In this document: piece by piece, positions 1 through 12,452 of the stretch
Position numbering within the stretch: the first letter of the stretch is position 1
How the letters are laid out: every line of letters begins with the position of its first letter
Assembly (NCBI GenBank): GCA_963920765.1
Contig: OY987243.1
Location: 10,664,001-10,728,000, forward strand
DNA from: Ulota crispa
Lineage: Eukaryota; Streptophyta; Bryopsida; Orthotrichales; Orthotrichaceae
DNA: 64,000 nt
Direction: 5' to 3'
Position numbers and translations under genes: made by a program
Notes under the pieces: generated by a model
What the model was told of the DNA's origin: nothing
Databases searched by the model: none
The model's input: only the letters and a program-made list of their open reading frames with translations

Positions 1-66
1 GCAGTTGCTCGGTGGATTACGATATAATTAGTTTGAAACGTTGCATGTTTGGTTCCTGCTTTACAG

Positions 67-1482
67 GAGGCTTCTGTCATGGGCTTGGGTGACGTGTATA
101 TTGTGGGGTCCGGAGCTGCTGGTGAAATCTGTCATGCGCACACCTCAGGTGTGTTAATCAGTTCATCTCTATTCCTATTTGACCATGTTCTTAGATGGGA
201 TGTATTCCATTTTAACTCATAACATTGGTTCACAGCAGAGGCTGACGAGGTCCAACTTTCCGTATTGCGTAAGATGCTGTATTTTAAAATTTCTGATGAG
301 TTTGAAGTGGTATGATAATTCGAATATTCCCTTTCCAAATGTCCGAGCAGATGGCAGACTTTAAGAAGACAGATGCATTCCGAGAGTGCCATGCATTAGC
401 AGGGTCTCTTAACATCACTGGCCTCATGGTGGGTACTGTATTTGCACTTCAGTTTCAAAGTAATCATAGAATAGCAAGGTCATTACTAAAATTTACACGA
501 TGCTGCTGCTCCTACCCTTCTGAGTCGTATATATTGCGTGCCTACAAATTCTATTTTTGACTATCTTCGTCGTTCTGAGCAATGCTCTGTTATTCTGCTT
601 CCATTCCTTTTGATGGGCAATTTTGAATGATTGAGGAAAAGTAGCTTATGTGATTAATTTCCATATGTGCAGCTAGCAAACCTTGTAGGGTTTGTGGTGG
701 GTCCAGATGGCATGAAGCTCTTGGCTACTCGTATGCTATCTCGTGAGAGTGAGTGAACCACTACTTCTCTATTGCAGCTCCTCTCTAATGCTTAGTTACC
801 TTCTCTTGCTTATTTAGGTTATGCTCTTTGAATTTAACCCTATCTAGGACCCAAAGTCTAGATTCTCTTGCTCTTGCTTATCGTATTATGATGCTCTCCC
901 TTAACCCTTGAATGCTGCTTTGACCTGAGAGGTCAGATTGTTTGATTAAATACAATGTTCTTCTTTAGCTTCCTGGCGGTGAGGTATTAAAATTTAACGT
1001 GAGTTTGTTTGGCAAGTATTTTATGAAGCCTTCTGATTGTTGCAGATGTTCCTCTTCTCCTCGTCATCGTATTCTCGTTTTATATCGGGACGAAGGTACG
1101 TCGTTTTGTGATGCAATTCGTAAATATTATTGTTTGATGGAGTAATCTAGCTATATATAAATATATGTATATGTAGGCTTACTAGTGAGGGTCCGGACTC
1201 AATTAGCACGTTTATTGTATTCTTGTTCACTGAAGATCATTATATGGAGCCTACACGCCCTCCTGATGCCTTCGTCACTGGTCAGAAATACAAATTTCAA
1301 GTTCCTTAGGTAGCAGGTGTGCGCAGGATTGTACATGTTGTGTTTTTCAGAAGTTATGAGATGGATTAATCTTCATCAAGTCTTTGGTGATTTTTCAGCT
1401 CATGCTTGCAATCCGCTATCGTCAAGAGAAAGTGCAGGAGAGTCAAAAACAAGACGCCCTTACGAAGCAAGTCATTGACTAA
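67..1482 (+). CDS. Unrecognised small membrane protein, 3' part of a split gene (5' end off-window)
   Basis: I do not recognise the family. Four exons join in phase with GT-AG borders: 351-428, 673-748, 1046-1095 and 1399-1482 (TAA). They read from MADFKKTDAF through LANLVGFVVGPDGMKLL and VPLLLVIVFSFYIGTK to a charged tail, LMLAIRYRQEKVQ... This gives one or two hydrophobic, probably membrane-spanning segments followed by a basic/glutamine-rich C-terminus. Upstream exons at 67-121 (after ttacag) and from 239 (after cacagcag) read EASVMGLGDV and EADEVQLSVL and join in phase with each other. Their link to 351 is unclear, because it needs either an unusually short intron of about 41 bases or a start at the ATG at 351. 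The exon 1046-1095 and its surroundings are also open in a second frame, so the model is tentative. Confidence 0.4.
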
Positions 1483-3250
1483 TAATTGGAGTGGTGTATC
1501 CAGGTTATCTTCGGAAAATTGTTCCGTTTTCTTCCAAACATTTATCTTTCCATTGTTTCTTAATCTTCTGAATTTCTAGTATCCACTAGAATTGAAATCA
1601 CCGTTCGTGATCTTTTGTGGGCACATGTCTATTTACAACAATTGTTGATGCCAGCCGAAACTAGTTGTCAAATTGAGTTGTAGTACAACCATTACCCCGG
1701 TTCGCTCAATTTATCAGATGTTCAGAGTCATTTGCACATGTTTTAGGTTCCGGTGTTGAGGAATCGCTAAACATTCAAGACTATATCAACTTTTGGGTTC
1801 ATTTTTCATTGGAATTTGGCTTTCAGGGAATTGTCCGAGGAGCTGATGGGTGCGGACGTACCTCCAAATCACAAACCGCCAGTGATCAAAACAAGAATTT
1901 GTGTCCTGATCTTCTCAAACAGGTATGGTTAGTGTTTGTATTTATGAGTCTTATGGCATTCAGTTGCCCTTCGCTGCCAAGTGAGTTGTTCTGATAGTAG
2001 CAATATACCCATTGAAACCCTGAGGATGCTTGACATTTTGATAGGGAAAATCTGATTTTGGTAACCTAGACGACCTAAGTCATTTGCGGATACTATCTAG
2101 GATAGCTCCTGTGGTTAGCTTTTTTTAGATGGCAGAATATGAAGGCGGCGACCGAGGTCTATCGTCCATTTGTGTGGCGATCCATTTCCTTTGGCTCTAG
2201 TTTTATGAAACGCCGGACAGCACATGCTGTGAGTCTCTCAACAGTCATCAGTGACCACTCTCAAGGTGCAATGTAAGAGCCAGCGTTATACTTGCTGCAT
2301 TTGTTGATGAACACAGAGCACTCGCTAAGTACCGTGTCTTGGATTGGGAAGTTCATGATTAAGTGGCTGTTTCTTTTTTAAGTTCACTCTGCTTGCAGCA
2401 GCCTGTGCTTGATAGCGGTACTTTGTAAATGTTAAAGCTCGACGGCTGAGCTTCCTCGTAAAGATTGTTTCCACATGGCTGTGACTCGCTCTCCCTGGCC
2501 GGACGTGGCTGAAGGGCTTGTACTTGTTTCTCATATCTGCTAAGGTAGACACACCGGGTTTCACCACACACTGACAAGACAGTACTCGTTGTGAAGGCGA
2601 TATTGGGAATAGTTTAAGCTTACACATTGAAGACCAACATGACTTTTAGCGAAATTCCTTGTTTTGCAACCACAAATGGAATTTCTCAAGAGTGGGATCT
2701 AAGGATTGCTTCACACTATGGCTGACCAAGTTAAGATGCCCTGGGATTGAGTAGGCAAACTTTGTTGAGATGCCAAAAAAATGGGCTGAAAATAGGGAAT
2801 AAAATACTCTTTATGAAATCTTTGGCCAGCCTTAGTGTGAAGCCTCCAACAATCCAAACTCTTGGTAGTGAACTTTCACGGTCTCGACACTTGTACAAGC
2901 ACAATGTGAATTGTGAAGCCTCCAAAGGCCAAGCCCAAGGTTCAAACCCATAACATTTGATCAACCTTCTAATTGAATAGCCAAGATTTTGGTGGTTTTT
3001 GATTGTTTAATGAAAAAAATTGACGTCCTCTTGAACATAGTTTGGATTTTTACTTTTGCTCAACCTAAATTTCTTTTGAGAGGTCATTGCTTTAGATGAA
3101 AAAGTGATGCCATGTAAGCAACTTGGAGAATGGCGGCTTTTAGATTGACATCTAGTGTGAAAGATTGAGAGACCAAAGTCTCAATTTTTTACAATTTGAT
3201 TGGTGAAAATTGAGGTCCTCTCAACCTTTGACCTTAGTGTGAAGCGACCC
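1483..3250. other. Intergenic or 3' region; one possible exon pair
   Basis: Two stretches look like spliced exons on the + strand. One runs about 1828-1921, after tttcag and before gtatgg. The other starts about 2131 after ttttttag and is open to a TAA near 2274. They could be a 3' UTR, an alternative end of the gene to the left or a separate small gene; I cannot decide from sequence alone. From about 2690 to 3250 the DNA looks like decayed transposon, with 'tgtgaagc' motifs recurring in both orientations. Confidence 0.25.
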
Positions 3251-3376
3251 TAAGGTAGGTATACCCATTCCCAATCATTGAACCTAATGCTATCACTATG
3301 TACATGAGGCATTCATTTAAGATTTCAAATTTAAGTATATCATAGGGAGCTTATCTCATATTGCAAAAACAATAAA

Positions 3377-3492
3377 ACGTGAATTTTGATCAATGTGAAA
3401 TTGTATGTTACATATGGAGTGTATTTGGACCAATACAATGTCTAGATAAACTCCACATATAACATACAACTCCACAATGATCAAAATTCATG
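3377..3492. repeat. Nested hairpin, about 45-bp arms
   Basis: The arm beginning ACGTGAATTTTGATCA is repeated as its reverse complement, ending TGATCAAAATTCATGT, around a spacer of roughly 25 bases. It sits inside the larger foldback element. Confidence 0.65.
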
Positions 3493-3498
3493 TTTTAA

Positions 3499-3881
3499 CC
3501 CTTTAGGGCCAAAGGTGCCCTTTTTGAAATCACGTGTATTTCAAGAACAAGCAGGTCTCTAGGGGTTTTGAATCAAATAAGTTGGGTTTTGTCTCAATTT
3601 GGGGTCCAAATTCCACATGGACTTAGTACAGAAAGACCTTGGATGTGGGGTCACGTGAATTTGCACATAAAGGAAACTTTATGTAGGCGGTCTTTGCCGT
3701 TTCTATCCGTTGTTGGTTGAGTGATTTGCTGTTCATTGTGTTGATCCAAATATAGGGCATATGGACTCATTAAAAGCACATTTTTTGTGCCTTTACATTT
3801 CATTCAGACGGAAAGAGAATTTCAACTACGAACAAAAGTGAATTAAAATCAACCAAATTTGATAGGCTCAACCCTAAAGGG
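3499..3881. mobile_element. TTAA-flanked short element (piggyBac-like MITE)
   Basis: The element starts CCCTTTAGGG directly after TTAA (3495-3498) and ends CCCTAAAGGG directly before TTAA (3882-3885). The terminal inverted repeat is about 10 bases and the length is 383. There is no coding capacity. The TTAA target duplication and CCC...GGG ends follow the piggyBac pattern. Confidence 0.65.
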
Positions 3882-4019
3882 TTAAACTATCTATAGCACA
3901 CCTAGATTTGAGATCTTAAATGAACACCACGTGTACATACTGCCGGCATTAGGTTTAGTGATCGGAAATGGGTAGACCTACCTGAATGGAAGAATATGAA
4001 ACATTCCCCTACTAGCTGG

Positions 4020-4962
4020 CCATCAAATTCTGCGCGGGGGTTGGTCGAGAGTCCGTTCTCGTATCTCCCACAAGATCTACACTAAATCTCCCTCCTCTCA
4101 TGAACTCCTATGGTACATGCCTCCATCATCTTCAAATCCTGAATCGCATCTAGATCGCGCGTAAGATACTTCGGACAAACCACCTTCTTCCCTGGATATT
4201 CGAGAACTTCCTCTGGACTGGAGCTGCGGCGTCCCGAATTCCCAATGCCGGCTCTCTCGTAATTTTTGTCTCTCGATTACGCCCTCTCGCTCTTCGTCTT
4301 TCATCCGGACACCATCTCGAAATTTTCGTTTGTTATTCCTGCGCTCCTTTTAAGGTATGTCGGTACGTTTTGTGAGCATTTTTTGAACTATTTTGAAGCG
4401 CTTGAGGTTTTGAATGGCAATGCTTTGATTGTTAGTTCAATGTGCAGTGGAAGAGAGAATGAGAGAGTGCTTTGCTTTACGAGGTAGTTATTTCAGTCTG
4501 GCGAGGCGTACGTGGGACTTAGTTGGCGCCTTTTGTGCGTTTTCATTGCTGAGGTTTGGATTAGGGTTTGAAGGAGGATTTTTGTTGTGGAGTGAAGCAG
4601 CCTGGTTTTTGAAGGTGTTGAACAAGTTGCTGCATTTGAGCATGATATTCTGCTGTGTGATTGCCGTTTAGAGCTTACGGGAGTGAGTTTGAGTGAGAGT
4701 GTTTGTGAGTATTCAGGAGATTCAATATACACCTTGTTTTGTCTCGTTTGTCGTACTGCTACAGTTGAAGGAAGAGATAGGAGAGGATTGTAAAGTGTGA
4801 TTGAGTAGATGTTGTAGTCTCTTTTTTGGTTTAACCGCTGGATTTTGTTCGGGAGGAATATATTTCGCATTAAGTTAACATCAGGTTTTTGGATGCTGAA
4901 AAGTGTGTGGTGTTTTCGGTGCTAGACCTTTAAGCCATTTTTTGCGGTTTTAGGCGTGAAGG
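4020..4962 (+). promoter_or_regulatory. PRMT4 promoter/5' leader with a probable 5'-UTR intron
   Basis: This stretch is less AT-rich than the flanking repeats. A strong donor (TAAG|gtatgt at 4354/4355) and an acceptor (gcggttttag, ending 4953) would place a 599-base intron in the 5' UTR, ten bases upstream of the PRMT4 start codon at 4963. I see no clear TATA box. Short open frames here are probably not genes. Confidence 0.5.
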
Positions 4963-7900
4963 ATGGAAGACTCGACCTCGGACTCGCCGACGTTCGATGG
5001 CATGTCAATGTTTCCGTTGACCGAGATGGTCGTGGATGGGACATCGGAAGTGTGGCCAACCTTCGGTCGACCTATTTCCGTTTCGGCTGTCTTGAAGAAG
5101 GATCGACAAGGAGCGTTTGTGGATCTCTTCAAAAATCCGCAACCTCTAGCTGGAAGCGAAAAGGCGGAACTTTTTAAGAGGTGCTATTTGCATCTGACGC
5201 AGGTTGGTTAATTTTTTTCTGCCTGCTTATCATCTGTAAAAGAGTTCCACGGACTATCCTGTACACGGAGTTACAGACACTTCTGTGTTATTAAAATGCT
5301 TTTAGACTCCGATCTGTCCGGCTCGAGCTCCGTTAGGGCAGTAATACCGCTCACCTCCCCAAATGAACTCCACCGGTATATGCCCTATTCATAGCCTTTC
5401 AGAAATGTATAGTGGGCGTACATTTGAGGAGGTGCACCATTTTTGAGCCCTATGACCTTTCCACTTCAATTTTTTTTAACTAATTTCACATTGCTCTGAT
5501 AAACACAAAATAACTTGAGTTAGATGCCAATTCCTCTTGTCTTTCAAGGAAAATTTACTGAAAAATATATCAAGAAGTTCCACCTCCCCAAAATTCAGTT
5601 TCAGCTCTTAGATGGTCGGTTTATGAGCCTCTTACCTTAGCCTATTGATTGTTTCACTACTCGGTCTGCCAGTTCCATGCTTCCACACAGGCCTACATAT
5701 AAGGTAGGAGGTTCTAATATGGACCAGGCATTTTGAACCGACCATGTAGGGTTACAAAAGCAGTGCACAAAGGTTCTTAAGTGGGTCACGTTTTTTTATG
5801 TTCAGAAATTGTACTTGTGTATGCACTGTTTTAGGACTTAAGAGAGTGTCATGACATTATTGTTTGTGCTTATTGGTCATAATTGTGTTCAGATTTGTCT
5901 TTCAATAAAATATAGATGCATGTCATACTAAAATAAATGAAAACGTGTTCTCAATCATGACTTGAGTATTAGATATGGAATGGGTGCTTGCACGCTTTAA
6001 GAGCCTTATTGGAACATTCTTGACTTTGTAGTGGTTGCTTTTAGGACTCATGTGCTCCATTTGCAAGCCGCCTTTGCATCATGAATGCTACCACCTATGA
6101 TCAAGAATAAATACCTATGCACCTTTTGCTTTGATAAATTGTAGTTAATTCATATACACTGAAGAAAATTTCAATTTAAATGGCCACAAAACTGTCTCTT
6201 CTTTGACTTTCTACAAAAAATATTTCCATTTTCCCAAGCTGCCCTGATTTTTCCACAGAAGCGCACTTTCGCTTAGATGGTCCATTCACGAGCCTCCTAC
6301 CTTAATCTCTTCGCAGATGGATGGTCCTGCAATCTACTTCAAAAATGTCTCTTCCTTTTTTTGTAGGGAAATCTCCGCATTGAATGTTTAAGAAGCAGAT
6401 TCTATTTGTGTGATGGAGTAGGACCGTCAAAAAGATGAAAACTTTAGTAAGAATTTGCTCCAAGTCGTGAGTTTCTCAATATAAAATGATGTTGCAGAAG
6501 CGAGTCTATAGATTAAGATCTTATTACTCATAAAAACAAATTCTTTCGGGAGCACTTGTACATGTAAATAATGTAAGCTGACGAATGCTTGTATTGCCTG
6601 AAGATCGTGAAAGTAGGGCCGAAGCTTCAAATGTGGGCAGTCGAAGGTTCAAATCATATGGAGGGGCCTTCCCAGGTATGCCTGCAATTCACTGGTGTCT
6701 GACCGTAAGCAATACCGCTGTTGTATAATTTTATTTTATCTGTGTTCTTTGCACCATCGTCGATCTTCGCATTGTCGATGTAATTTCGATGTCGGTGGTT
6801 CATTATTTGTAGTCCTCTCCAAGTAGCGTGATTAATTTTTGGCTTTTGGTTAATTATTCGTTATTGTTCGGCCTGAAGTCAACCGCTGAAGTCTAATGTG
6901 CCTCTTTGAACTAACCGTTACACGAATTTACACTTTAATGCAGACGATGTCTTTTGGACTACAATTCAGTTTGCAAAAAGCGAACGATTCATTTTATTCT
7001 GCAATTCAGGAGTGCAAGGATAGTGCTACGAAGACAGGTTCTATCTCTTTATTTCACGTTTTTGGTTGCGTATGCCGCAGAATGTGCCTGATAGCATTGT
7101 TCTATGGCGCACTCTGCTGTAGAAGGAACAATGGGTCTCGTTCAAGAATAGCTGCTCGCCTTTCTGCTTTTGTTATTCGCAGACAAGTCATTAATGATTT
7201 GTGATTACAGGATGGTGTTCTACAGTTCGAATTATAATCCAAGCTGTTGATACTGTGCAGATGAGATGAATTCTAGTGATATCACTGTGGTGACGGAGAA
7301 TAAGTTTGAGAACAAGATTGAATCATCGTCTGCCAAAATGTATTTCCATTACTATGGACAGCTGTTACATCAACAAAACATGATGCAGGACTATGTCCGA
7401 ACAGGTGTGGTTTGTTGTGCATTCATTCTCTTTCTCTCTCTCATTTTGTCATTTTAAAATAGCTTGACATCCCTGCTGTTGAGGGTGTGTTAAATGCTTA
7501 ATTGAAAATTTTATGTGTCGATTTTTAAATATCGGATTTCCAATTACGATGCCTGATACGATTTTCTAAAAATTGAGTTACTCTTTGACACTTCGATCCT
7601 TTGATTTTGGAATTCGGAACCAGGCACGTACTATGCAGCTGTGATTGAAAATCATGGAGACTTTCATGGTAAAGTCGTGGTCGATGTTGGAGCGGGCAGT
7701 GGCATCCTGTCACTTTTTGCAGCTCAGGTAAGTAAAACCATTCTACTGTTCGTAAGTTCTTCTGTCTGGGAAGCAGGGATAGGAGATTACAAGTCTAGGC
7801 ATACTCTTGTTGAAGACAAAACTTAGGAATCCACCAAGAAACGTGTGCAAGTGATTCACATCTGCAAAGTCGAACAATGATAGCATTTCGTGGATGCAAT

Positions 7901-10900
7901 GATAGAATTCTTCTGATCAAAAGTAATGATGTCATTCCTGTGTAAGCTACTCTTCCTGGTAGTAATGCGCCCAGCATAAGTGCCTTAGGCTTGTTAGTCG
8001 TGGCTTATTGCAGAGGTTTTTATGTTTACTAGATAGATAACTGTTTTAACTCTAAGGATGACCAGCACGCGGTTTGAATTTTACTTCTTACAGTAACGAC
8101 ATGAAATTGCGCTAAACTTGTACCTGACTAGTTTGGCATTTTGTATGTTATGTGCTGTGGTGCTGCACAGGCAGGTGCGAAGCATGTATATGCTATAGAA
8201 GCTTCAGCCATGGCAGAGTATGCACGCAAACTAATCGCCGGGAATCATCCTTTGAGCCAACGTATAACTGTATGATTCGCAACCCGAGAATTTTATTCTT
8301 AATGGGTGTCACTCCTCTTTTTCTTTCTAGTTGTGTAAGTTTGCTAGTACGTCTCTTCCGTGACCTCTCTTCAAGCCTCGATCCATTTGTCATTGTTCTC
8401 GTCCTAGATGCCATTGAGTACCAATGCGACAAGTAACTGCTCTACCCTGAGAATATTTGGCCGCCTGATGCTGTTGAAGTGCCCCAAGCTTGGCAGTGGT
8501 GACCACATAATCATCTTGAGTAATTCTTATTTTACTTTGCCTCAGAATAGTCGAGATATGGTAGCTTTTCATTTGTTGTTTCCGGTGGAGAAAATGCGTA
8601 TGGCCAGAGAGAGCTGTCAGAAATTTGGCGCTTTCCATGCTTCGGGATCGACTAGACCGTCAGAACTTTTATGTTTTCTTGTCAAGCATGACACATTCTT
8701 TCGTAATTGGTGGGTTTAGGTTAGCTTAACAGTGTTTCATTTAAGGGTTTTACTTTGTACAATAAATTGCATCTAGTGCAGTAGGGTTGAGAGGCCTGAT
8801 CTTGTTGCAGGTCATTCATGGAAAAGTTGAGGAGGTTGAGCTGCCAGAGAAAGCAGACATTCTAATTTCAGAGCCTATGGGTGAGAGCTTAGTCATGGTG
8901 GTTTGCGTTAAGTGAACTTTACTCATGAGGAATGGAATCAATAAGAATTCTTTCTCTCTCTAGTAGAATTTGTTGGTGGAAAATTATGGGGAGAGGTTTT
9001 CGTTTGGGTTAGGGTTTCCTGGTCTTTACAACCTTCGACCTGCTACTTTTGCATTTTGGATGGTTCATTTCTGATTTGAGAGATTGGAGGGTTTCATTAG
9101 CAGTTGGGGCTATTTTCAGGGGACACGAGCTATAGTGAAGTGCACCATTTTACATAATTGGTTTAGGCTTCTGTTCTTCATGTACTGGCTGCTTATCTGC
9201 GGCAAGTAGTATGCCAGTCTGAGCGTCCTATTCAATTGAAACGGAACACAGCTCTCTGGTTGTGGGGAACTCATGTGCTTGTCATGAACTTATAGAAACC
9301 TTAAGCGAGGGTCAGTTTACCAAGCGCTTCAGCGTGAGTAGCTTTCAACACATATGCTGTTTTATTAATTGAGTTTTTGGATGTCTTTGTGCAGGGACAT
9401 TGTTGGTGAATGAACGGATGTTAGAATCGTACATTATTGCTCGTGATCGATTCCTAGTGCCAAATGGTAAAATGTTCCCATCCAGAGGAAGGTGAGTGCT
9501 GATTTCCTAACCATACACAAGGATCGGAGAGTTCCAAGCTACCAGATTGATTATCTTGATACTCATGGAATCGTAAGTCATCCTGAAGTTCTAGGAATTT
9601 TCGTCTGGACGCTAGTGAGGATTTGTTATCTTAGTATGTTCTTTTCTTGATACTCCTTGCAGGATACATATGGCTCCTTTCAGCGACGAATATTTGTATG
9701 GCGAAATTGCAAACAAGGTACCTTTTTCTGGATTCTGGATTTTGACAATTTGAGTTCTTCATAGTTTATGGATTATCTGTTTGTTACGAGACAAATAGAT
9801 GAATTCTGATAAAATTTCCCACGTTCAAGTCTCGTTTGTTAATAATTGGAACGGTAGGAGCTGCAATGAACGAGGAGGGCAGTGGGTTGTGTCATCGAAT
9901 GAACAGCATCAAATTTGATTCGTTGAAAATTGTTGCATGGTTTAACTAAAAATATCATGTCAGTAAAAGTTAAAATATTATGAGAGTCATCGAGTTGTGG
10001 ATAGCATTTTGGCGGAGTTTGATTTCTAGTTTGAGAAAAATCTTCATAACATTTTACAGTAAATATATGAATGCTTGTTTATGTAGTTTCTGGACCAGCA
10101 TAACTTCCTGTAGCTTCTTGTAGTAACCTTAAGCGAACCTAGTTTTTGGCGATTGCAGGCGTTATTCTGGCAGCAACAAAGCTATTATGGAGTGGATCTC
10201 ACCTCCTTGCGTGACACCGCCTTTCAAGGGTATTTCTCGCAGGTGCGTGCGTACATATGGAACATCCATGGAGTAATGACACAAGTGTTTCATGTCCGAG
10301 AATGTGTACATAATTTTTATGTCTACCATTTCTCACTATCTCCACCCTTTTCTGCTTTGATCCAGGATTGTCACAAGGCCTTGGCTAGTAAAGTCTGATG
10401 GTACGTTCTGAAAAAGATCAGGAATGTATACGTTTCTGCTGTGATATTCTCTGATACATATTTTCTAAGTTTCCATGTGTCTGTGCAGCCTGTGGTAGAT
10501 GCATTTGATCCAAGATTACTGATTGCACAACCGATCGTCCACAATATTGACTTCCTATCTGCTCAGGTACCTATACATTATTCCTTTTCTGCATTGTTAG
10601 GCTTCTCGGACCAGTTGTTTTGACGTGAGCTTATTGCATTTTTATGCTCTTGAATAACAGGCAAGCGGAGGCGTCTGCACTCTTGGACAGGCTAAACTCC
10701 ATATTTTAATACTGTGGATTATTTGTTTAAATGAGATTCGATTGGAAGTATATTTCTCGTTTTTTGTCAACTACAAGTAGATTGATTGGGGATATTTCAC
10801 TGACACGCAAATTGGTTATAGGAAGAGGATCTATACGAGATAGATGTTCCCCTGGAGTTCAAGTCAGCAGTTGCCGCACGTATTCATGGTTTGGCATGCT

Positions 10901-12452
10901 GGTTTGATGTGCTATTCGATGGCAGGTAGGACTTCTCTGATCTTGGTCGTTTTGATACTTGCATGTGTAACGATTTAACTCCCTAGATTCAGTTGAACAT
11001 AGATCTTTCAAGTGTGCTAAATTTTTCTCAGCTAACACATACTTCTTTCAGATCCCTGGTTCAACTTGAGTACCTTAAATATTCCTTTGTTTTTCCATAG
11101 AAGCTTTCTGTAGGGAAATGGGAGAGTACTTGTTCTATTTTAAGATGTATTTTAGTCCTAGTGAGAGTTGTGCTGGTTTCGGATGTAATCTGATTTATTA
11201 ATCTATCTACAGCACTGTCCAGAGCTGGCTTACCACGGCTCCTGGGTCTCCCACTACGCATTGGTACCAGATTCGATGTGTACTTTCACAACCACTTTAT
11301 GTGCTGGCTGGGCAACCCATTACTGGTCGCCTTCATTTGATTGCTCATAGTTCTCAAAGCTACACGATTCACCTCACTATGTCGGGTACGTTTCAGATCT
11401 GCCAGTAGTCAGTCGTGCTTTCCGTATTGTTTGATATTCTGCAAACTTGATCACAACGGGCACGTATTAACTAATGAGTTCTGGTCAGGAATCATCTGCA
11501 AAACTCAGTACTCCCTCTGTCCCTCTAAAAAGCTCCAAATTAGACACATTTCTTGTACAACTAAAAAGCTCCATTTTGCTGATTTCAAATGCTGAGAAAG
11601 CGTTTGCAATGTTCAATGATCTCATGGGGGCAAGTCAAGCGATTAGAGAGTATACCTCTCCTAGCAAGCTTGGCCTTGCCCATATGAGGTATCATTGTTG
11701 CTACTAATATTTTAAATCATCAATAATGAGGAGCTGGCAACATGCACAAATATGATATTTCTTTGCATGTAATTTGGCTGCCCAAACATCAACATCAAAG
11801 CTGGAGATTTTGCATACATTTGGTAGATGGTATATTGATTCTAGAATGCATGTGTCATCATCACAAAGATTAAAGACACACTTAATCCTTTGCAAGGAAG
11901 CTTTTTGGGCGTTTTTAGAGGGACAGAGGGAGTATTAATTTGCGTTCTTATTCTACACGAAGCTTAGAACACAATGATGCTTACGGTCACGGTGTTGAAT
12001 AATTGCAGCGTCCTCTAGGATGCCAGGCTCAAGTCATGTGGGAACACTACAAACATCTACAGCGAGGCTGGATTTGAAAGAACCATATTATCGGATGACT
12101 CAGTCTCCTGCATATGCCTGGTCCCAACAAGAACAACAAACGCAGCAGGTTGCCTCTTCTTTGCTGCTTCAGTGAAACGTTTCCTGAAGTTTCTATTACC
12201 AACTGCATGTTGTGTTGTTTTGGGTCCACTTTTGAACACACTCTTGCCACGTAGGTTGAAGCCTTTCCTGCCCCGCAAGGTCCAGTAGTCATGATGCAGC
12301 AGCCTTTCTTCACAGAAAATGGTGATGTTAACCAGACATGTACCCAAGACCTCCAAAGCCAACAGTCTTCAGTGCAGAATGGTACTCAAGTTCCACAGTA
12401 TGTACCTGAGCATCAGCAGCAGTTTCAGCAGCAGAACTTTTGGGCCTCATGA
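4963..12452 (+). CDS. PRMT4: Histone arginine methyltransferase PRMT4 (CARM1 type)
   Basis: Type I protein arginine methyltransferase, which transfers methyl from S-adenosylmethionine to histone H3 and other nuclear proteins. Fifteen coding exons join in phase: 4963-5202, 6604-6675, 6944-7037, 7261-7404, 7624-7727, 8171-8269, 8811-8880, 9395-9491, 9663-9717, 10159-10242, 10489-10566, 10822-10925, 11213-11385, 12009-12148 and 12255-12452, giving 583 aa. Residues 1-135 are the variable PH-like N-terminal domain typical of PRMT4 (ends [18 protein letters not shown]). Then follow the [14 protein letters not shown] helix, SAM motif VDVGAGSG (about 203-210), VYAIEAS, the double-E loop SEPMG...NERMLE (about 271-285; glutamates 272 and 281) and the THW loop (429-431). 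The C-terminus is glutamine-rich. The second exon (acceptor cctgaag) is the least certain. Intron 1 and intron 13 carry transposons. All catalytic motifs are intact. Confidence 0.95.
5340..5637. mobile_element. Partial copy of the AGGTAGGAGGC-end element, PRMT4 intron 1
   Basis: The sequence is closely similar to the right-hand part of the complete copy at 42134-42449: the shared string AACTTGAGTTAGATGCCAA, then a block ending TTATGAGCCTCTTACCT before TA. The left end is not recognisable. Confidence 0.6.
5702..6302. mobile_element. AGGTAGGAGG-end element flanked by TA, PRMT4 intron 1
   Basis: It starts AGGTAGGAGGTTC after TA (5700-5701) and ends GAGCCTCCTACCT before TA (6303-6304). The 601-base interior has no coding potential. 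The TA target site and short inverted ends suit a Tc1/mariner-type non-autonomous element; the superfamily is inferred. Confidence 0.65.
11511..11932. mobile_element. Stowaway-like MITE, copy 1, PRMT4 intron 13
   Basis: A 422-base element with ends CTCCCTCTGTCCCTCTAAAA and TTTTAGAGGGACAGAGGGAG, flanked by TA on both sides (11509-11510, 11933-11934). The CTCCCTC-type terminus with a TA duplication is the Stowaway (Tc1/mariner) signature. An inverted, diverged copy of the same family lies in NOP58 intron 7 (45428-45848). It has no coding capacity. Confidence 0.9.

Larger units (their letters stand above)
3253..3983. repeat. Foldback element with AGGTAGG ends, carrying two nested inverted repeats
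   Basis: The left arm (AGGTAGGTATACCCATTCC, then a block ending CATTTAAGAT near 3333) is matched in reverse complement by the right arm, about 3910-3983, which ends GGGTAGACCTACCT. TA precedes the left end. Inside lie a separate hairpin (3377-3492) and a TTAA-flanked element (3499-3881), so three insertions are nested. It shares its end sequence with the AGGTAGGCACACCC elements elsewhere in the window. Confidence 0.75.
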
